From positions 1 to 23,027 of IMG/VR virus record IMGVR_UViG_3300025890_000168: a stretch of DNA of 23,027 bases; one strand, 5' to 3'. Shown here one piece after another: positions 15,117-21,346 of this stretch. Numbering within the stretch: position 1 is the first letter of the stretch; every line of letters begins with the position of its first letter. A model generated the notes under the pieces. It worked only from the letters and a program-made list of their open reading frames with translations, did not search any database and was not told the origin of the DNA. A program made the translations under genes and the position numbers. The DNA comes from a virus.

Positions 15117-15565
15117 CTATCCATGCCCCATCTTTTAGCAATTTCAGCCAATTTCTTTTCGTTGCCTACGGGTAAATACACACCGTAAACATCTATAACT
15201 TTGCGCCTGTCACGCTTTCGCGCTGCAGTATCAACCCAAGTTTGCCCTTGTGGCCCCAGCGCTAATACATGGCCCTCGACACGCACAACATAAAGCACGA
15301 CATCACCATGCGTCTTGAAATGCTTTTCAATTTCACCGCGCAAGCTTCCTACCGTACTATCTTTTTTGCAATGCACTGCAGTCTTTACGCTGCGAAAACT
15401 ATACAAAGATCCAATAGCACGTTTAAGATCCGGCCATGTGTGAAGATAAAGCGTCTTTTCTTCAACGCCTAAAATTTTAGCTATAGCCAATCCACAAGCA
15501 TTCTTTCGCGGGTTGTCGGGATTGTTTGACGTTTGCATCAAATATTTTCTTTTAAAGTATTGCAT
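15113..15565 (-). CDS. Hypothetical protein with a possible papain-like Cys-His fold
   Basis: The 150-residue protein has a conserved-looking Cys near the N-terminus (NACGLAIAKILG, C24), a His in a beta strand (YVVRVEGHVLAL, H99) and an Asp shortly after (WVDTA, D112). This Cys ... His ... Asp order with 'NxCxLAIA' at a helix start is how papain-like peptidases and transglutaminase-like domains begin, so a cysteine peptidase-like fold is proposed. This is inference only. GGAG lies nine bases before the first ATG at 15565, supporting that start. Confidence 0.6.
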   Translation of the reverse strand: MQYFKRKYLMQTSNNPDNPRKNACGLAIAKILGVEEKTLYLHTWPDLKRAIGSLYSFRSVKTAVHCKKDSTVGSLRGEIEKHFKTHGDVVLYVVRVEGHVLALGPQGQTWVDTAARKRDRRKVIDVYGVYLPVGNEKKLAEIAKRWGMDR

Positions 15566-15773
15566 CTTTTATTTCTCCAGTTTGTTGACGCATCAATCCA
15601 TATGACAGACCAAGATGCCCACCATATTTTTTGGGTTTATCGGTGAAGCGTAGCGCTAAACGCGCTCGCCTCTTTTGTTTTTTATAGCGCCACAAATAAA
15701 GCATTGTTTCTTGTCTATCAATTGCTTGCTCTAATGCTTGCGCTTTGCGAATTGCTTTTAACGGGGTTTTCAT
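15552..15773 (-). CDS. Hypothetical basic protein, 73 residues
   Basis: Not recognised. It has a basic helical middle (WRYKKQKRRARLALRF) and a Gly/Gln-rich end. The charge suggests nucleic acid binding. It is part of the GCG/CGC-rich gene cassette and overlaps the downstream gene by 14 bases. Confidence 0.62.
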   Translation of the reverse strand: MKTPLKAIRKAQALEQAIDRQETMLYLWRYKKQKRRARLALRFTDKPKKYGGHLGLSYGLMRQQTGEIKDAIL

Positions 15774-15988
15774 TTTGTCACCTTTACTTGATGTTGGCGC
15801 GGCGCGTTTAGGTTTATCTCAAAGCGCAACCCGCCTAAGCAATCGCGGCCAGTAATAACGCAATCAAGTTTTCGCGCTAATTGTTTCGCCTCTTTAAGCT
15901 TGTTATATGCGCTTATATTGCTTCCCAATATTGCAAGCGCTTGGCCGTGCTCATATTGCTTGTGTAAATAAATGGTCAAATTCTGCAT
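15770..15988 (-). CDS. Hypothetical 72-residue protein
   Basis: Not recognised. It contains an Ala/Leu-rich helix (GQALAILGSNISAYNKL), then KLDCVITGRDCLGGLRFEIN. It abuts the gene upstream (stop and start adjacent at 15988/15989). The two cysteines are 9 residues apart and do not form a clear zinc site. Confidence 0.62.
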   Translation of the reverse strand: MQNLTIYLHKQYEHGQALAILGSNISAYNKLKEAKQLARKLDCVITGRDCLGGLRFEINLNAPRQHQVKVTK

Positions 15989-16273
15989 TTATTCTGCCCC
16001 CATTGTTGCAAGCTTAAACTTAACTAAACCGTTTAAGCTTATTTCATGCGCGTCAATTGTGCGCGAAACAAAATCAATTTCTGGAAAAGCCGCCAATAAA
16101 TCATCCAAGCATTTTTTGTGTGATACAATGCGCACCACGTTTAATCGTGCGCTTGTGTGCAAGCTTTTTTCGGGGCACCTAAACCTTGCCGCAATTATCT
16201 TAGCAAATTCTATTTGTTCTTCGCGTGTGGTTTCGCGGTTTGATAAGCCCGTTATTCTAAACGCTATTTGCAT
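15989..16273 (-). CDS. Hypothetical 94-residue protein
   Basis: Not recognised. A mixed alpha/beta chain starting MQIAFRITGLSNRETTREEQ. AAGGAAG lies about five bases ahead of the ATG. The gene shows the same GCG/CGC-rich codon choice as its neighbours. Confidence 0.66.
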   Translation of the reverse strand: MQIAFRITGLSNRETTREEQIEFAKIIAARFRCPEKSLHTSARLNVVRIVSHKKCLDDLLAAFPEIDFVSRTIDAHEISLNGLVKFKLATMGAE

Positions 16274-16291
16274 TGTGCTTCCTTTCTTATT

Positions 16292-16501
16292 TTAAAATCT
16301 ATTGTCTACATACATGCCAAGCAATTGCTCGCGCTTTTCTAAAACGGCGCGGATAAATGCATGGCGTTGATCGCGGGCAACCCGCGTTTTACTATGGGGT
16401 TTTAAGCAATCATGCACGGCTTCAATAAAGCGCTTTGGTGATTGACCTACGCCACCAGCACGGCGTTCAATATGGCAATATGTTGAAAATGTTAAATCCA
16501 T
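16292..16501 (-). CDS. Hypothetical basic 69-residue protein
   Basis: Not recognised. It is Arg/His-rich (CHIERRAGGVGQSPKRF, KTRVARDQRHAFIRAVL) and probably helical. AAAGGA precedes the ATG by about nine bases. It follows the Gp88-like gene, from which it is separated by 28 bases. Confidence 0.64.
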   Translation of the reverse strand: MDLTFSTYCHIERRAGGVGQSPKRFIEAVHDCLKPHSKTRVARDQRHAFIRAVLEKREQLLGMYVDNRF

Positions 16502-16529
16502 GATGTTATGTCCTTTGATAGGTTAAGGT

Positions 16530-17441
16530 TTACGCTGCAGCAATTGCAGCGCTTAGGGTTTGTGCTTCACCAGTGTAAAGCTTGCGAACAGTAAAGCCCG
16601 TTGTGTCGGTTTTAGCGTCACCTTTTGCTTTCAAAACAATAACGCTATTACTTGGATCAATGGGGCGAAAATCATGCGCGTCACCGTCAACGGCTTTGTA
16701 TTTAATCGGTGCACCCGTTGGGCTTGGCAATGAAATATAACCTTGCGCTAAAACGTGCTTATAAACTTCTTTTGTTGCCACCATTGCAACATTTCCACCA
16801 TGCCATAAAACGCGAGCAACTTCTTTATCGTTATCTTCTTTTTTGCTGAACGTAATATGATAGTTTTTCGGCATGTCACCCTTTGCAAATTTAATAGCGC
16901 GATTATCAAAAGCCGTATAATCATAGAATTGTATTGCCCCAAAAGCATCCATGATTAAAACGGGTTTACCGTCTATTATCACCTTGCGGCTCTCAAAAGG
17001 TAAATCGCTAGTAGCGTTTAAGCGGAAAGCAATTTCAACACCTTGCTTAACAAAATACTTGCGATAATGCGCCAGCATTTCAAAGAACAAAACGGCCATG
17101 AAAGCATCGCGCTCTAAGAAATACGCACGGGTTTTAGCTATACGGCTTTTTTCTTTCTGTTCCATATATGCTGGATTGCCTGCAGTATGTAGACACGCTG
17201 CAGCGCAACCTTGTGAAGCTTTGGCGCAAACTTGAAAACCGGACAAATTAAACGGCGCAAGGTGAAGCGCGCATGTCATCACTTCGACAACCTTGCCATT
17301 TTTTGCAACCTTAGGGTTGCTTTCGGGCTGTGCAAGCAAGGTGCAAATATTGTGCCCTTTGCTTTTTAAATAGCGGATTGCTGCAGCCTTTGAAGTGAAG
17401 CCGTTTACATTAAAACCTTTTGTCAATTTTGAAATAAGCAT
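16530..17441 (-). CDS. Gp88-like phage protein with a cysteine cluster
   Basis: The 303-residue protein resembles the phage 'gene 88' family: an N-terminal K-x-x-GHNICTLLAQ region, then T-C57-ALHLAPF, C72-AKASQG-C79-AAAC83-LHTAGNP, a helix with RTRAYFLERDAFM-like residues and later strands (IAFRLNATSDLPFE, DYTAFD, NYHITFSK). The clustered cysteines suggest a metal or iron-sulfur site; the biochemical function of the family is not known. The frame extends 27 codons upstream, but the ATG at 17441 has GAGGAAAAACTAAAATG, an initiation sequence shared with the two genes upstream. A terminator-like hairpin lies just before it. Confidence 0.62.
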   Translation of the reverse strand: MLISKLTKGFNVNGFTSKAAAIRYLKSKGHNICTLLAQPESNPKVAKNGKVVEVMTCALHLAPFNLSGFQVCAKASQGCAAACLHTAGNPAYMEQKEKSRIAKTRAYFLERDAFMAVLFFEMLAHYRKYFVKQGVEIAFRLNATSDLPFESRKVIIDGKPVLIMDAFGAIQFYDYTAFDNRAIKFAKGDMPKNYHITFSKKEDNDKEVARVLWHGGNVAMVATKEVYKHVLAQGYISLPSPTGAPIKYKAVDGDAHDFRPIDPSNSVIVLKAKGDAKTDTTGFTVRKLYTGEAQTLSAAIAAA

Positions 17442-17483
17442 TTTAGTTTTTCCTCGTTTGCTAGGGTTGCTGGCAATTGTGCC

Positions 17484-17514
17484 AAAAATACGCCACCCGC
17501 TACAATGGCGTATT
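17484..17514 (-). terminator. Rho-independent terminator-like hairpin before the Gp88-like gene
   Basis: The arms AATACGCCA and TGGCGTATT pair over nine bases around a ten-base loop. On the minus strand the 3' arm runs into TTTTT. It lies 12 bases past the stop of the 82-residue gene. The short U-tract makes it a modest terminator, perhaps an attenuator limiting read-through from the control region. Confidence 0.5.
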
Positions 17515-17525
17515 GAGAGCATAAT

Positions 17526-17774
17526 TTATGACAGTCCATACAAGATATTATGTATTTCAACGGGTACGTTTTGCTTGCGCTTAAATTGCCCGTCATAAAA
17601 GCCGTAAATTTTGCGTCCTTTGAATACGGTAATTTCTTCGACGTCATTTATGGTTAAACCAAAAGGCTCTTTTTTCATTTGGCTAAAATAATGTGACTTT
17701 GCAGCGCGTAGCGTTTTTGCCATAGGTTGCAACAAGCCATTGCCGCGCGTCGTGTTTACTTCAATGTAATACAT
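17526..17774 (-). CDS. Hypothetical basic 82-residue protein
   Basis: Not recognised. It starts MYYIEVNTTRGNGLLQPMAK and ends HNILYGLS, with a beta-like N-terminus and several Lys/Arg. The ATG at 17774 is preferred to upstream ones because GAGGGAAACTAAAATG is the same type of initiation sequence used by its neighbours. It is the second gene of the leftward transcript as read here. Confidence 0.68.
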   Translation of the reverse strand: MYYIEVNTTRGNGLLQPMAKTLRAAKSHYFSQMKKEPFGLTINDVEEITVFKGRKIYGFYDGQFKRKQNVPVEIHNILYGLS

Positions 17775-17787
17775 TTTAGTTTCCCTC

Positions 17788-17967
17788 TCACCAATTGATT
17801 GAGCCGATAGTGAAACCATCGGCATTTACCCATATTCCATCTGCGCCGTGATCATTAGGAAATAAGCGCTTCAAAATGGCTGTAGCTGCAGCAATGTTAC
17901 TTGCTTCAATGGTGCCCAATTCAGCACCGGATTCACCTTCAAAACAAAATTCGTATTCGTTAAGCAT
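17788..17967 (-). CDS. Hypothetical 59-residue acidic protein, first gene of the leftward arm
   Basis: A 59-codon frame begins at the ATG complementary to 17965-17967, preceded by AGGAAAAACTAAAATG. It starts MLNEYEFCFEGESGAELGTI and ends NADGFTIGSINW, with an Ala-rich helix between. Family unknown. Its position beside the control region suggests it is among the first genes expressed on this strand, which fits a host-takeover role, but that is inference. Confidence 0.7.
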   Translation of the reverse strand: MLNEYEFCFEGESGAELGTIEASNIAAATAILKRLFPNDHGADGIWVNADGFTIGSINW

Positions 17968-18103
17968 TTTAGTTTTTCCTTTTCTTTAAAGTTAAATTGT
18001 TTCGAATTATTTGGTCCGTTTTGCGCCATTGTCCAGCCCAGCAAACGCCAAACTATACGCATGTCCTTGCTTTATATACGCGATTGCCTAAGCCAACACC
18101 TTT

Positions 18104-18427
18104 GGATAGCTCACGGATAGCCGCCGCCCGGCTAAAGGATATAACGTTATAACCAAAAGGATATAGCACTATACCAAAGGATAGTTTGTGTATCCGATAG
18201 GTATGTTTTTGGGGTAAAGCTTTTTAAGGTATCAGCACAAGGGAAAGCGCTTCCGGCGCTGTACGGGCTGTTTTAGCGTCTCTGAGCGCTATATATACCA
18301 GCGGATATAGGTTGAGCTAACCTGTTGTGCCACTCGTATATACAACAGTATAGCGCAACCAGGCTAAAGGATAGCTTGCCCGGCTAAAGGATAGATGTTA
18401 TATCCGAAGGGATAGGTTTGGGATAGG
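18104..18427 (+). repeat. GGCTAAAGGATAG-type direct repeats
   Basis: GCCCGGCTAAAGGATA occurs identically at 18126-18141 and 18378-18393, with a close copy GGCTAAAGGATAG at 18362-18374. AAAGGATA alone recurs at 18156 and 18176, and GGATAG or GGATATAG at 18104, 18115, 18303, 18410 and 18421. The shared core is GGATA. Repeated same-strand sites of this kind are typical of iterons or operator arrays for one DNA-binding protein. Confidence 0.8.
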
Positions 18428-18436
18428 TGCTGCTTT

Positions 18437-18510
18437 TGTGATCACATTTGAAAAGCTATTGCCGGTTTGTGATCACACTAAGAAGAGGGGTGGCTATTTT
18501 GTGATCACAA
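18437..18510. promoter_or_regulatory. Three phased TGTGATCACA palindromes, putative operators
   Basis: The perfect ten-base palindrome TGTGATCACA is found at 18437-18446, 18468-18477 and 18500-18509; the last extends to TTGTGATCACAA. Centres are 31 and 32 bases apart, about three helical turns, so proteins bound there would sit on one face of the DNA. Each is preceded by TTT. The half-site TGTGA recalls CRP/FNR-type sites but without the usual six-base spacer. Confidence 0.75.
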
Positions 18511-18869
18511 GAAAGTGACGGGTAGGGGTTTTTGTCCATCCAATTCGCGAAACGGGCACCATATGAAAAAAGCCTTTAAAATTTCACGTTTTCAGCATTT
18601 CAAGGACTGCATATCAGTTATAAAAACGTGTCTTTTCAATGGTTTACGCAATAAAACCAGCACAAATCAGCAGAAAAAACATAAAAAGGTATCATGCTAC
18701 CCCCCTGCGAGGGCCGGTACCCCCATCCACGGTATACGTGTATGTACAAGCACACAGAAGTGTTTTTTTAAGCCACAACTTTTACGTGTATACGCACCTA
18801 TGTATTATCACATATTGTTACAAACCTGCAATATATGTAACATTTTACAAGTAATTGCTTCCTGGGGTA

Positions 18870-18897
18870 TTGACAGGGGTGCTTTTCTGCGTATAAC
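18870..18897 (+). promoter_or_regulatory. Sigma70-type promoter facing the plus-strand genes
   Basis: A perfect -35 box TTGACA at 18870-18875 is followed after 16 bases by TATAAC at 18892-18897, close to the -10 consensus. Transcription would start near 18905 and read through the AT-rich repeats toward 19252, giving a leader of about 350 bases. Spacing is one base below optimum. Confidence 0.6.
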
Positions 18898-18914
18898 TGC
18901 GTAGCAGTAGCAGC

Positions 18915-19112
18915 AGAGTTATAACACTTTAAGTTAAAACACTTAAAAAAGAGTAATACTTAAAAGTAAAGTAATACTTTAGAAGAGTTATAACTTTATA
19001 TAAAGTGTTGTAAATGGGATAGTGGACATAGGAAGAGTTATAACACTATAGTAACACTTTATTCTTGTATAACATGTTTGTAAGTGATATACTTTCTTTA
19101 ATGTAACACTTT
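18915..19112 (+). repeat. AT-rich repeat cluster (AGAGTTATAAC and TAACACTTT)
   Basis: AGAGTTATAAC is found at 18915, 18984 and 19034. TAACACTTT occurs at 18922, 19052 and 19104, with variants AAACACTTA (18937), TAATACTTA (18954), TAATACTTT (18972), TAACACTAT (19041) and an inverted AAAGTGTTG (19002). The cluster lies in the leader after the 18870 promoter and is very AT-rich, compatible with a DNA-unwinding element or binding sites for a regulator. Confidence 0.7.
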
Positions 19113-19251
19113 CTCATAAGTAATAATCATAATTTGTGTTACAAACTGGTACGTGTTGCAACTCTTAGTGTTGCTCTCCCCCTTGTCTCCTCTCTCAATA
19201 CTTGTAGTTTGCGGCACGTACCACTTTTTTACGTATATTAATGTATTGACA

Positions 19252-19509
19252 ATGAAAAATAAAAACATACAACTATATGCATCTGATAATGTAATAGAAG
19301 AGTTTTACGATGCTCTTGTATCAGGTGACGCAGCACGTTTGAAACGTGTACACATTCCTAAGAGTGACGTATTCTATGTAAGGGCAGCTATAGAGGCTGA
19401 CACTGGCATCAAGTATTCTTTAGATCACGTAGAACGTGCTATGTACTTAGAGGGCCACTTACCTAGAAGAGACGTATTAGATCCTGACAGAAAGCGGAGC
19501 TACGGCTAA
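19252..19509 (+). CDS. Hypothetical protein, first gene of the rightward arm
   Basis: The 85-residue protein starts MKNKNIQLYASDNVIEEFYD and ends DPDRKRSYG; it is helical, with charged residues throughout. It is not recognised. The frame runs further upstream, but the preceding codons are low-complexity hydrophobic and overlap the leader, so the ATG at 19252 is used. No Shine-Dalgarno site is visible ahead of it, unusual for this genome. Its TAA overlaps the ATG of the HNH gene (TAATG). Confidence 0.68.
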   Translation: MKNKNIQLYASDNVIEEFYDALVSGDAARLKRVHIPKSDVFYVRAAIEADTGIKYSLDHVERAMYLEGHLPRRDVLDPDRKRSYG

Positions 19510-19775
19510 TGCCTTATATGACTAACGGTAAGCGTGACTACAAGAAGCAGAACGCTAAGTATGACAGTAAGCCATCCGTAAAGAAGGATAGAGCTTCTCG
19601 TAATGCTGCACGTAAAGCTATGGTATCTGGTGGTTTAGCTAAGAAGGGTGACGGTAAGGATGTTGACCACAAGGATGGCAACCCTCGTAACAACAAGCGT
19701 TCTAACTTACGTGTACAGACTAAGGCTAAGAACCGTAGTGTAGCCCGTACCAGTGGCAACAAGAAAAAGGTGTAG
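19509..19775 (+). CDS. HNH-type endonuclease-like protein
   Basis: The 88-residue basic protein carries an HNH-like core: D51-V-D53-H54-K-D-G-N58 ... N61-N62 ... N66-L67-R-V, followed by NRS. In phages, such short HNH proteins often lie next to the terminase or portal genes and may act in DNA packaging. The rest is Lys/Arg-rich (KRDYKKQNAKYDSKPSVKK). It is co-translated with the upstream gene. The motif assignment is good; nuclease activity is not certain because the domain is minimal. Confidence 0.8.
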   Translation: MPYMTNGKRDYKKQNAKYDSKPSVKKDRASRNAARKAMVSGGLAKKGDGKDVDHKDGNPRNNKRSNLRVQTKAKNRSVARTSGNKKKV

Positions 19776-19780
19776 CACAC

Positions 19781-20083
19781 ATGGCTAACGAGACTCGTAG
19801 AGAAAAAGCTATACGTAAGACCACTAAAGGTAAGAACGCTAATTACCGTAAGACAGAAGATGGTGCAGGTATGACACCTAGAGGTATAGCTGCACATAAT
19901 AGAGCTAATCCAAAATCTAAACTAAAGGGTGCTGTAACAGGAGAAGTCAAGAAGGGTAGTAAGGCTGCAAAGCGGCGTAAGTCTTACTGTGCTAGAAGCG
20001 CTGGGCAGATGAAGAAGTTTCCTGCAGCAGCTAAAGATCCTAACTCTCGTTTGAGACAAGCCCGTAAACGTTGGAAGTGTTAA
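19781..20083 (+). CDS. Basic protein, DUF6321-like
   Basis: The 100-residue protein has 'GMTPRGIAAHNRANP-x-SKLKGAVTG', then KKGSKAAKRRKSYCARSAGQ, and ends ARKRWKC. This layout matches the DUF6321 pattern of marine phages (a G-L-T/S-A-x-G-R... block, then RRKSFCAR and a final R-W-x-C). Function is unknown. The high Lys/Arg content suggests DNA association. AAGGTG lies upstream of the ATG. Confidence 0.7.
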   Translation: MANETRREKAIRKTTKGKNANYRKTEDGAGMTPRGIAAHNRANPKSKLKGAVTGEVKKGSKAAKRRKSYCARSAGQMKKFPAAAKDPNSRLRQARKRWKC

Positions 20084-20086
20084 TAC

Positions 20087-20356
20087 ATGAATGATTTAAA
20101 ATTACCTGTAGCATTAGTTATTGCTATGGCTGTACAGCTTGTAGCTGCTGTATGGTGGGTATCTAAGCAAGCTCACACTATTGATTTATTGCAGCAAGAC
20201 GTTACCGATATAAAAACCTACATAAACGATATGGATTTAGACTTAGAGGCACTAATAGACTTTGCTACATTTACAGAGAATAGGTGGGCTGAAGAATATT
20301 CTGAAGATATGACTTATCAAAGATCTTTTGGTACTAAGGAGCCTGTGCTTGATTAA
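20087..20356 (+). CDS. Small membrane protein with coiled coil
   Basis: The 89-residue protein has one N-terminal transmembrane segment (about 6-25, LPVALVIAMAVQLVAAVWWV), then a helical region with acidic heptads (HTIDLLQQDVTDIKTYINDM) and an acidic tail. The shape fits an inner-membrane spanin or a holin-like accessory protein, but no lysis gene is beside it, so that is only a possibility. Its last codons contain the ribosome binding site of the next small frame. Confidence 0.72.
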   Translation: MNDLKLPVALVIAMAVQLVAAVWWVSKQAHTIDLLQQDVTDIKTYINDMDLDLEALIDFATFTENRWAEEYSEDMTYQRSFGTKEPVLD

Positions 20357-20480
20357 GAATAAGAAGTTACCTAAACGTAAACGCCCTATTCAGAAACTCA
20401 AGAAACAAAGATACTTACAAAAGAAGAAAGACAAGGAGTTTGATAGAGGTGACACTTATATCGCACCTTCCGCTGCCTAG
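20349..20480 (+). CDS. Very basic 43-residue protein with TTG start
   Basis: A frame opens at TTG 20349 with AAGGAG seven bases upstream, overlapping the stop of the membrane protein. The product (IKNKKLPKRKRPIQKLKKQR, then QKKKDKEFDRGDTYIAPSAA) is highly basic. It overlaps the start of the next gene by 32 bases. Codon choices and the perfect ribosome binding site support translation; the non-ATG start would hide it from many gene finders. Confidence 0.6.
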   Translation: MIKNKKLPKRKRPIQKLKKQRYLQKKKDKEFDRGDTYIAPSAA

Positions 20481-20697
20481 TATGCCTTTTCAGACACATG
20501 ATAACATTGTGTTTGCAAGCCAAGACAAAGACAGATCACATAAAGCTAACGTAGAAGAGAAGCCAGAACCTAACAAGGTTACGCCTGACACTGCAGTAGA
20601 GGATCTCAAGTTAGTTAATCAAAAGTATGCATACCACCCTGATCCTAATAAGCTAAGAATGCCTGATGGTCAGATTGTAGACTTTATCATTGCTTAG
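20449..20697 (+). CDS. Hypothetical 82-residue protein with GTG start
   Basis: Not recognised. GTG 20449 is chosen because AAGGAG is ten bases upstream; an ATG at 20482 directly after the stop of the 43-residue frame is an alternative (71 residues). The protein contains SHLPLPSMPFQTHDNIVF, a Lys/Glu/Pro-rich linker, and ends LRMPDGQIVDFIIA. It appears soluble. Confidence 0.62.
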   Translation: MTLISHLPLPSMPFQTHDNIVFASQDKDRSHKANVEEKPEPNKVTPDTAVEDLKLVNQKYAYHPDPNKLRMPDGQIVDFIIA

Positions 20698-20729
20698 GGG
20701 TAGGCGATGCAAATTGAGAGAGAGACATT

Positions 20730-21182
20730 ATGGACCCTATTACAATCGCTATGGCGAGTTTCAGTGCTGTTAAAGCAGGGGTTTCTGCCGGGAAAGAAAT
20801 AACGTCTCTAGCTAAAGACATTGGTAGTTTATTCCAAGCAATTGATGACATTAATGATGACCACAGTAAGAAAAGAGATAGTGTCTTTGCTAACTCAAAT
20901 GAGGAAGCTTTATCTACCTTTGTAGCTCGTAAAAAAGCCGCAGACATGGAAGAGGAGCTAAGGCAGATCGTCATAGCTACACGCGGCTTCTCCGCTTGGG
21001 GTGAATTGGTAGAGTTACGCAAAGAGATACGTGTACGTAATAAGAAGGAACGGGAAGAGAAGCGCAAGAAAACGCAAAAGATGGTAGAGAATATACTTCT
21101 GTATGGTGGTATAGGTCTAATATTATTATTTATTTGTGGTTTTGCGTTAATAATTCTGCTGAGTTATTTAGGGAAAATCTAA
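20730..21182 (+). CDS. Tail-anchored membrane protein, 150 residues
   Basis: The protein starts MDPITIAMASFSAVKAGVSA, has a long helical charged middle (ARKKAADMEEELRQIVIATR; RKEIRVRNKKEREEKRKK) and one C-terminal transmembrane helix near 121-145. Similar proteins with an N-terminal Ala/Gly-rich segment and a C-terminal membrane anchor occur near structural genes in cyanophages and pelagiphages. Function is unknown. GAGAGAGAC precedes the ATG. Confidence 0.72.
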   Translation: MDPITIAMASFSAVKAGVSAGKEITSLAKDIGSLFQAIDDINDDHSKKRDSVFANSNEEALSTFVARKKAADMEEELRQIVIATRGFSAWGELVELRKEIRVRNKKEREEKRKKTQKMVENILLYGGIGLILLFICGFALIILLSYLGKI

Positions 21183-21184
21183 GT

Positions 21185-21346
21185 ATGGCTACACCAACTA
21201 ACAAAAAACTCTATGCGGTTGTAAAGGCGGCAGCTAAAAAGAAATTTAAAAAATGGCCTAGCGCTTATGCATCAGCCTGGTTAGTTAAGGAATATAAGCG
21301 TAGGGGAGGCAAATATAGTGGCTCAAGCAAAAACAAAGTCGCGTAA
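21185..21346 (+). CDS. Small basic protein, DUF5872-like
   Basis: The 53-residue protein has 'KLYAVVKAAAKKKFKKWPSA' then YASAWLVKEYKRRGGKY, a motif seen in many marine phage proteins and likely the DUF5872 domain. It is helical and strongly basic. GGGA lies about ten bases ahead of the ATG. It overlaps the next gene by 29 bases. Confidence 0.68.
   Translation: MATPTNKKLYAVVKAAAKKKFKKWPSAYASAWLVKEYKRRGGKYSGSSKNKVA

Larger units (their letters stand above)
17439..17981 (-). repeat. Repeated translation-initiation sequence ahead of three consecutive genes
   Basis: The minus-strand sequence (A/G)GGAAA(AA)CTAAAATG occurs at the starts of the genes at 17441, 17774 and 17967. Copies at 17441 and 17967 share AGGAAAAACTAAAATG exactly; the copy at 17774 is GAGGGAAACTAAAATG. 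No coding constraint explains this because it falls upstream of unrelated proteins. Confidence 0.75.
17968..19251. other. Divergent intergenic control region, candidate replication origin
   Basis: About 1.28 kb between the last leftward gene start and the first rightward gene start holds no gene that I can support. It contains several repeat families, a promoter facing right and an AT-rich end. No clear leftward promoter could be picked out. Shorter direct repeats also occur: TACGTGTAT at 18735 and 18783, and TGTTACAAAC at 18816 and 19137. An origin role is inferred from the iteron-like layout and the divergent flanks. Confidence 0.7.

Noticed and set aside
16534-16552. CGCTGCA / TGCAGCG inverted repeat at the end of the Gp88-like gene
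   Set aside because: It lies in Ala codons of the C-terminus and is not followed by a T-run on the minus strand, so it is not called a terminator.
17871-18062. 63-codon minus-strand frame upstream of the 59-residue gene
   Set aside because: It overlaps most of that gene in another frame, its purine-rich site is too close to the ATG, and its sequence just reads through the initiation repeat.
18437-18510. Palindromes as a CRISPR array
   Set aside because: Only ten-base repeats with about 21-base intervals and no cas genes; operator sites explain them better.
18745-18771. ACAC-loop-GTGT followed by seven T as a terminator
   Set aside because: The stem is only four base pairs, too weak to support the call.
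18515-18904. Open frame of 129 codons on the plus strand in the control region
   Set aside because: No ribosome binding site before its ATG codons, odd composition (many Cys, Pro, His), and it runs through repeats and the promoter at 18870. Most likely a chance frame.
19246-19275. TTGACA just before the first rightward gene as a promoter
   Set aside because: No -10 box at acceptable spacing; it lies across the start codon of the gene.
19538-19897. 119-codon minus-strand frame across the HNH gene
   Set aside because: Antisense shadow of two well-supported plus-strand genes; rich in Cys, Phe and Ser, as expected for the reverse of Lys-rich codons.
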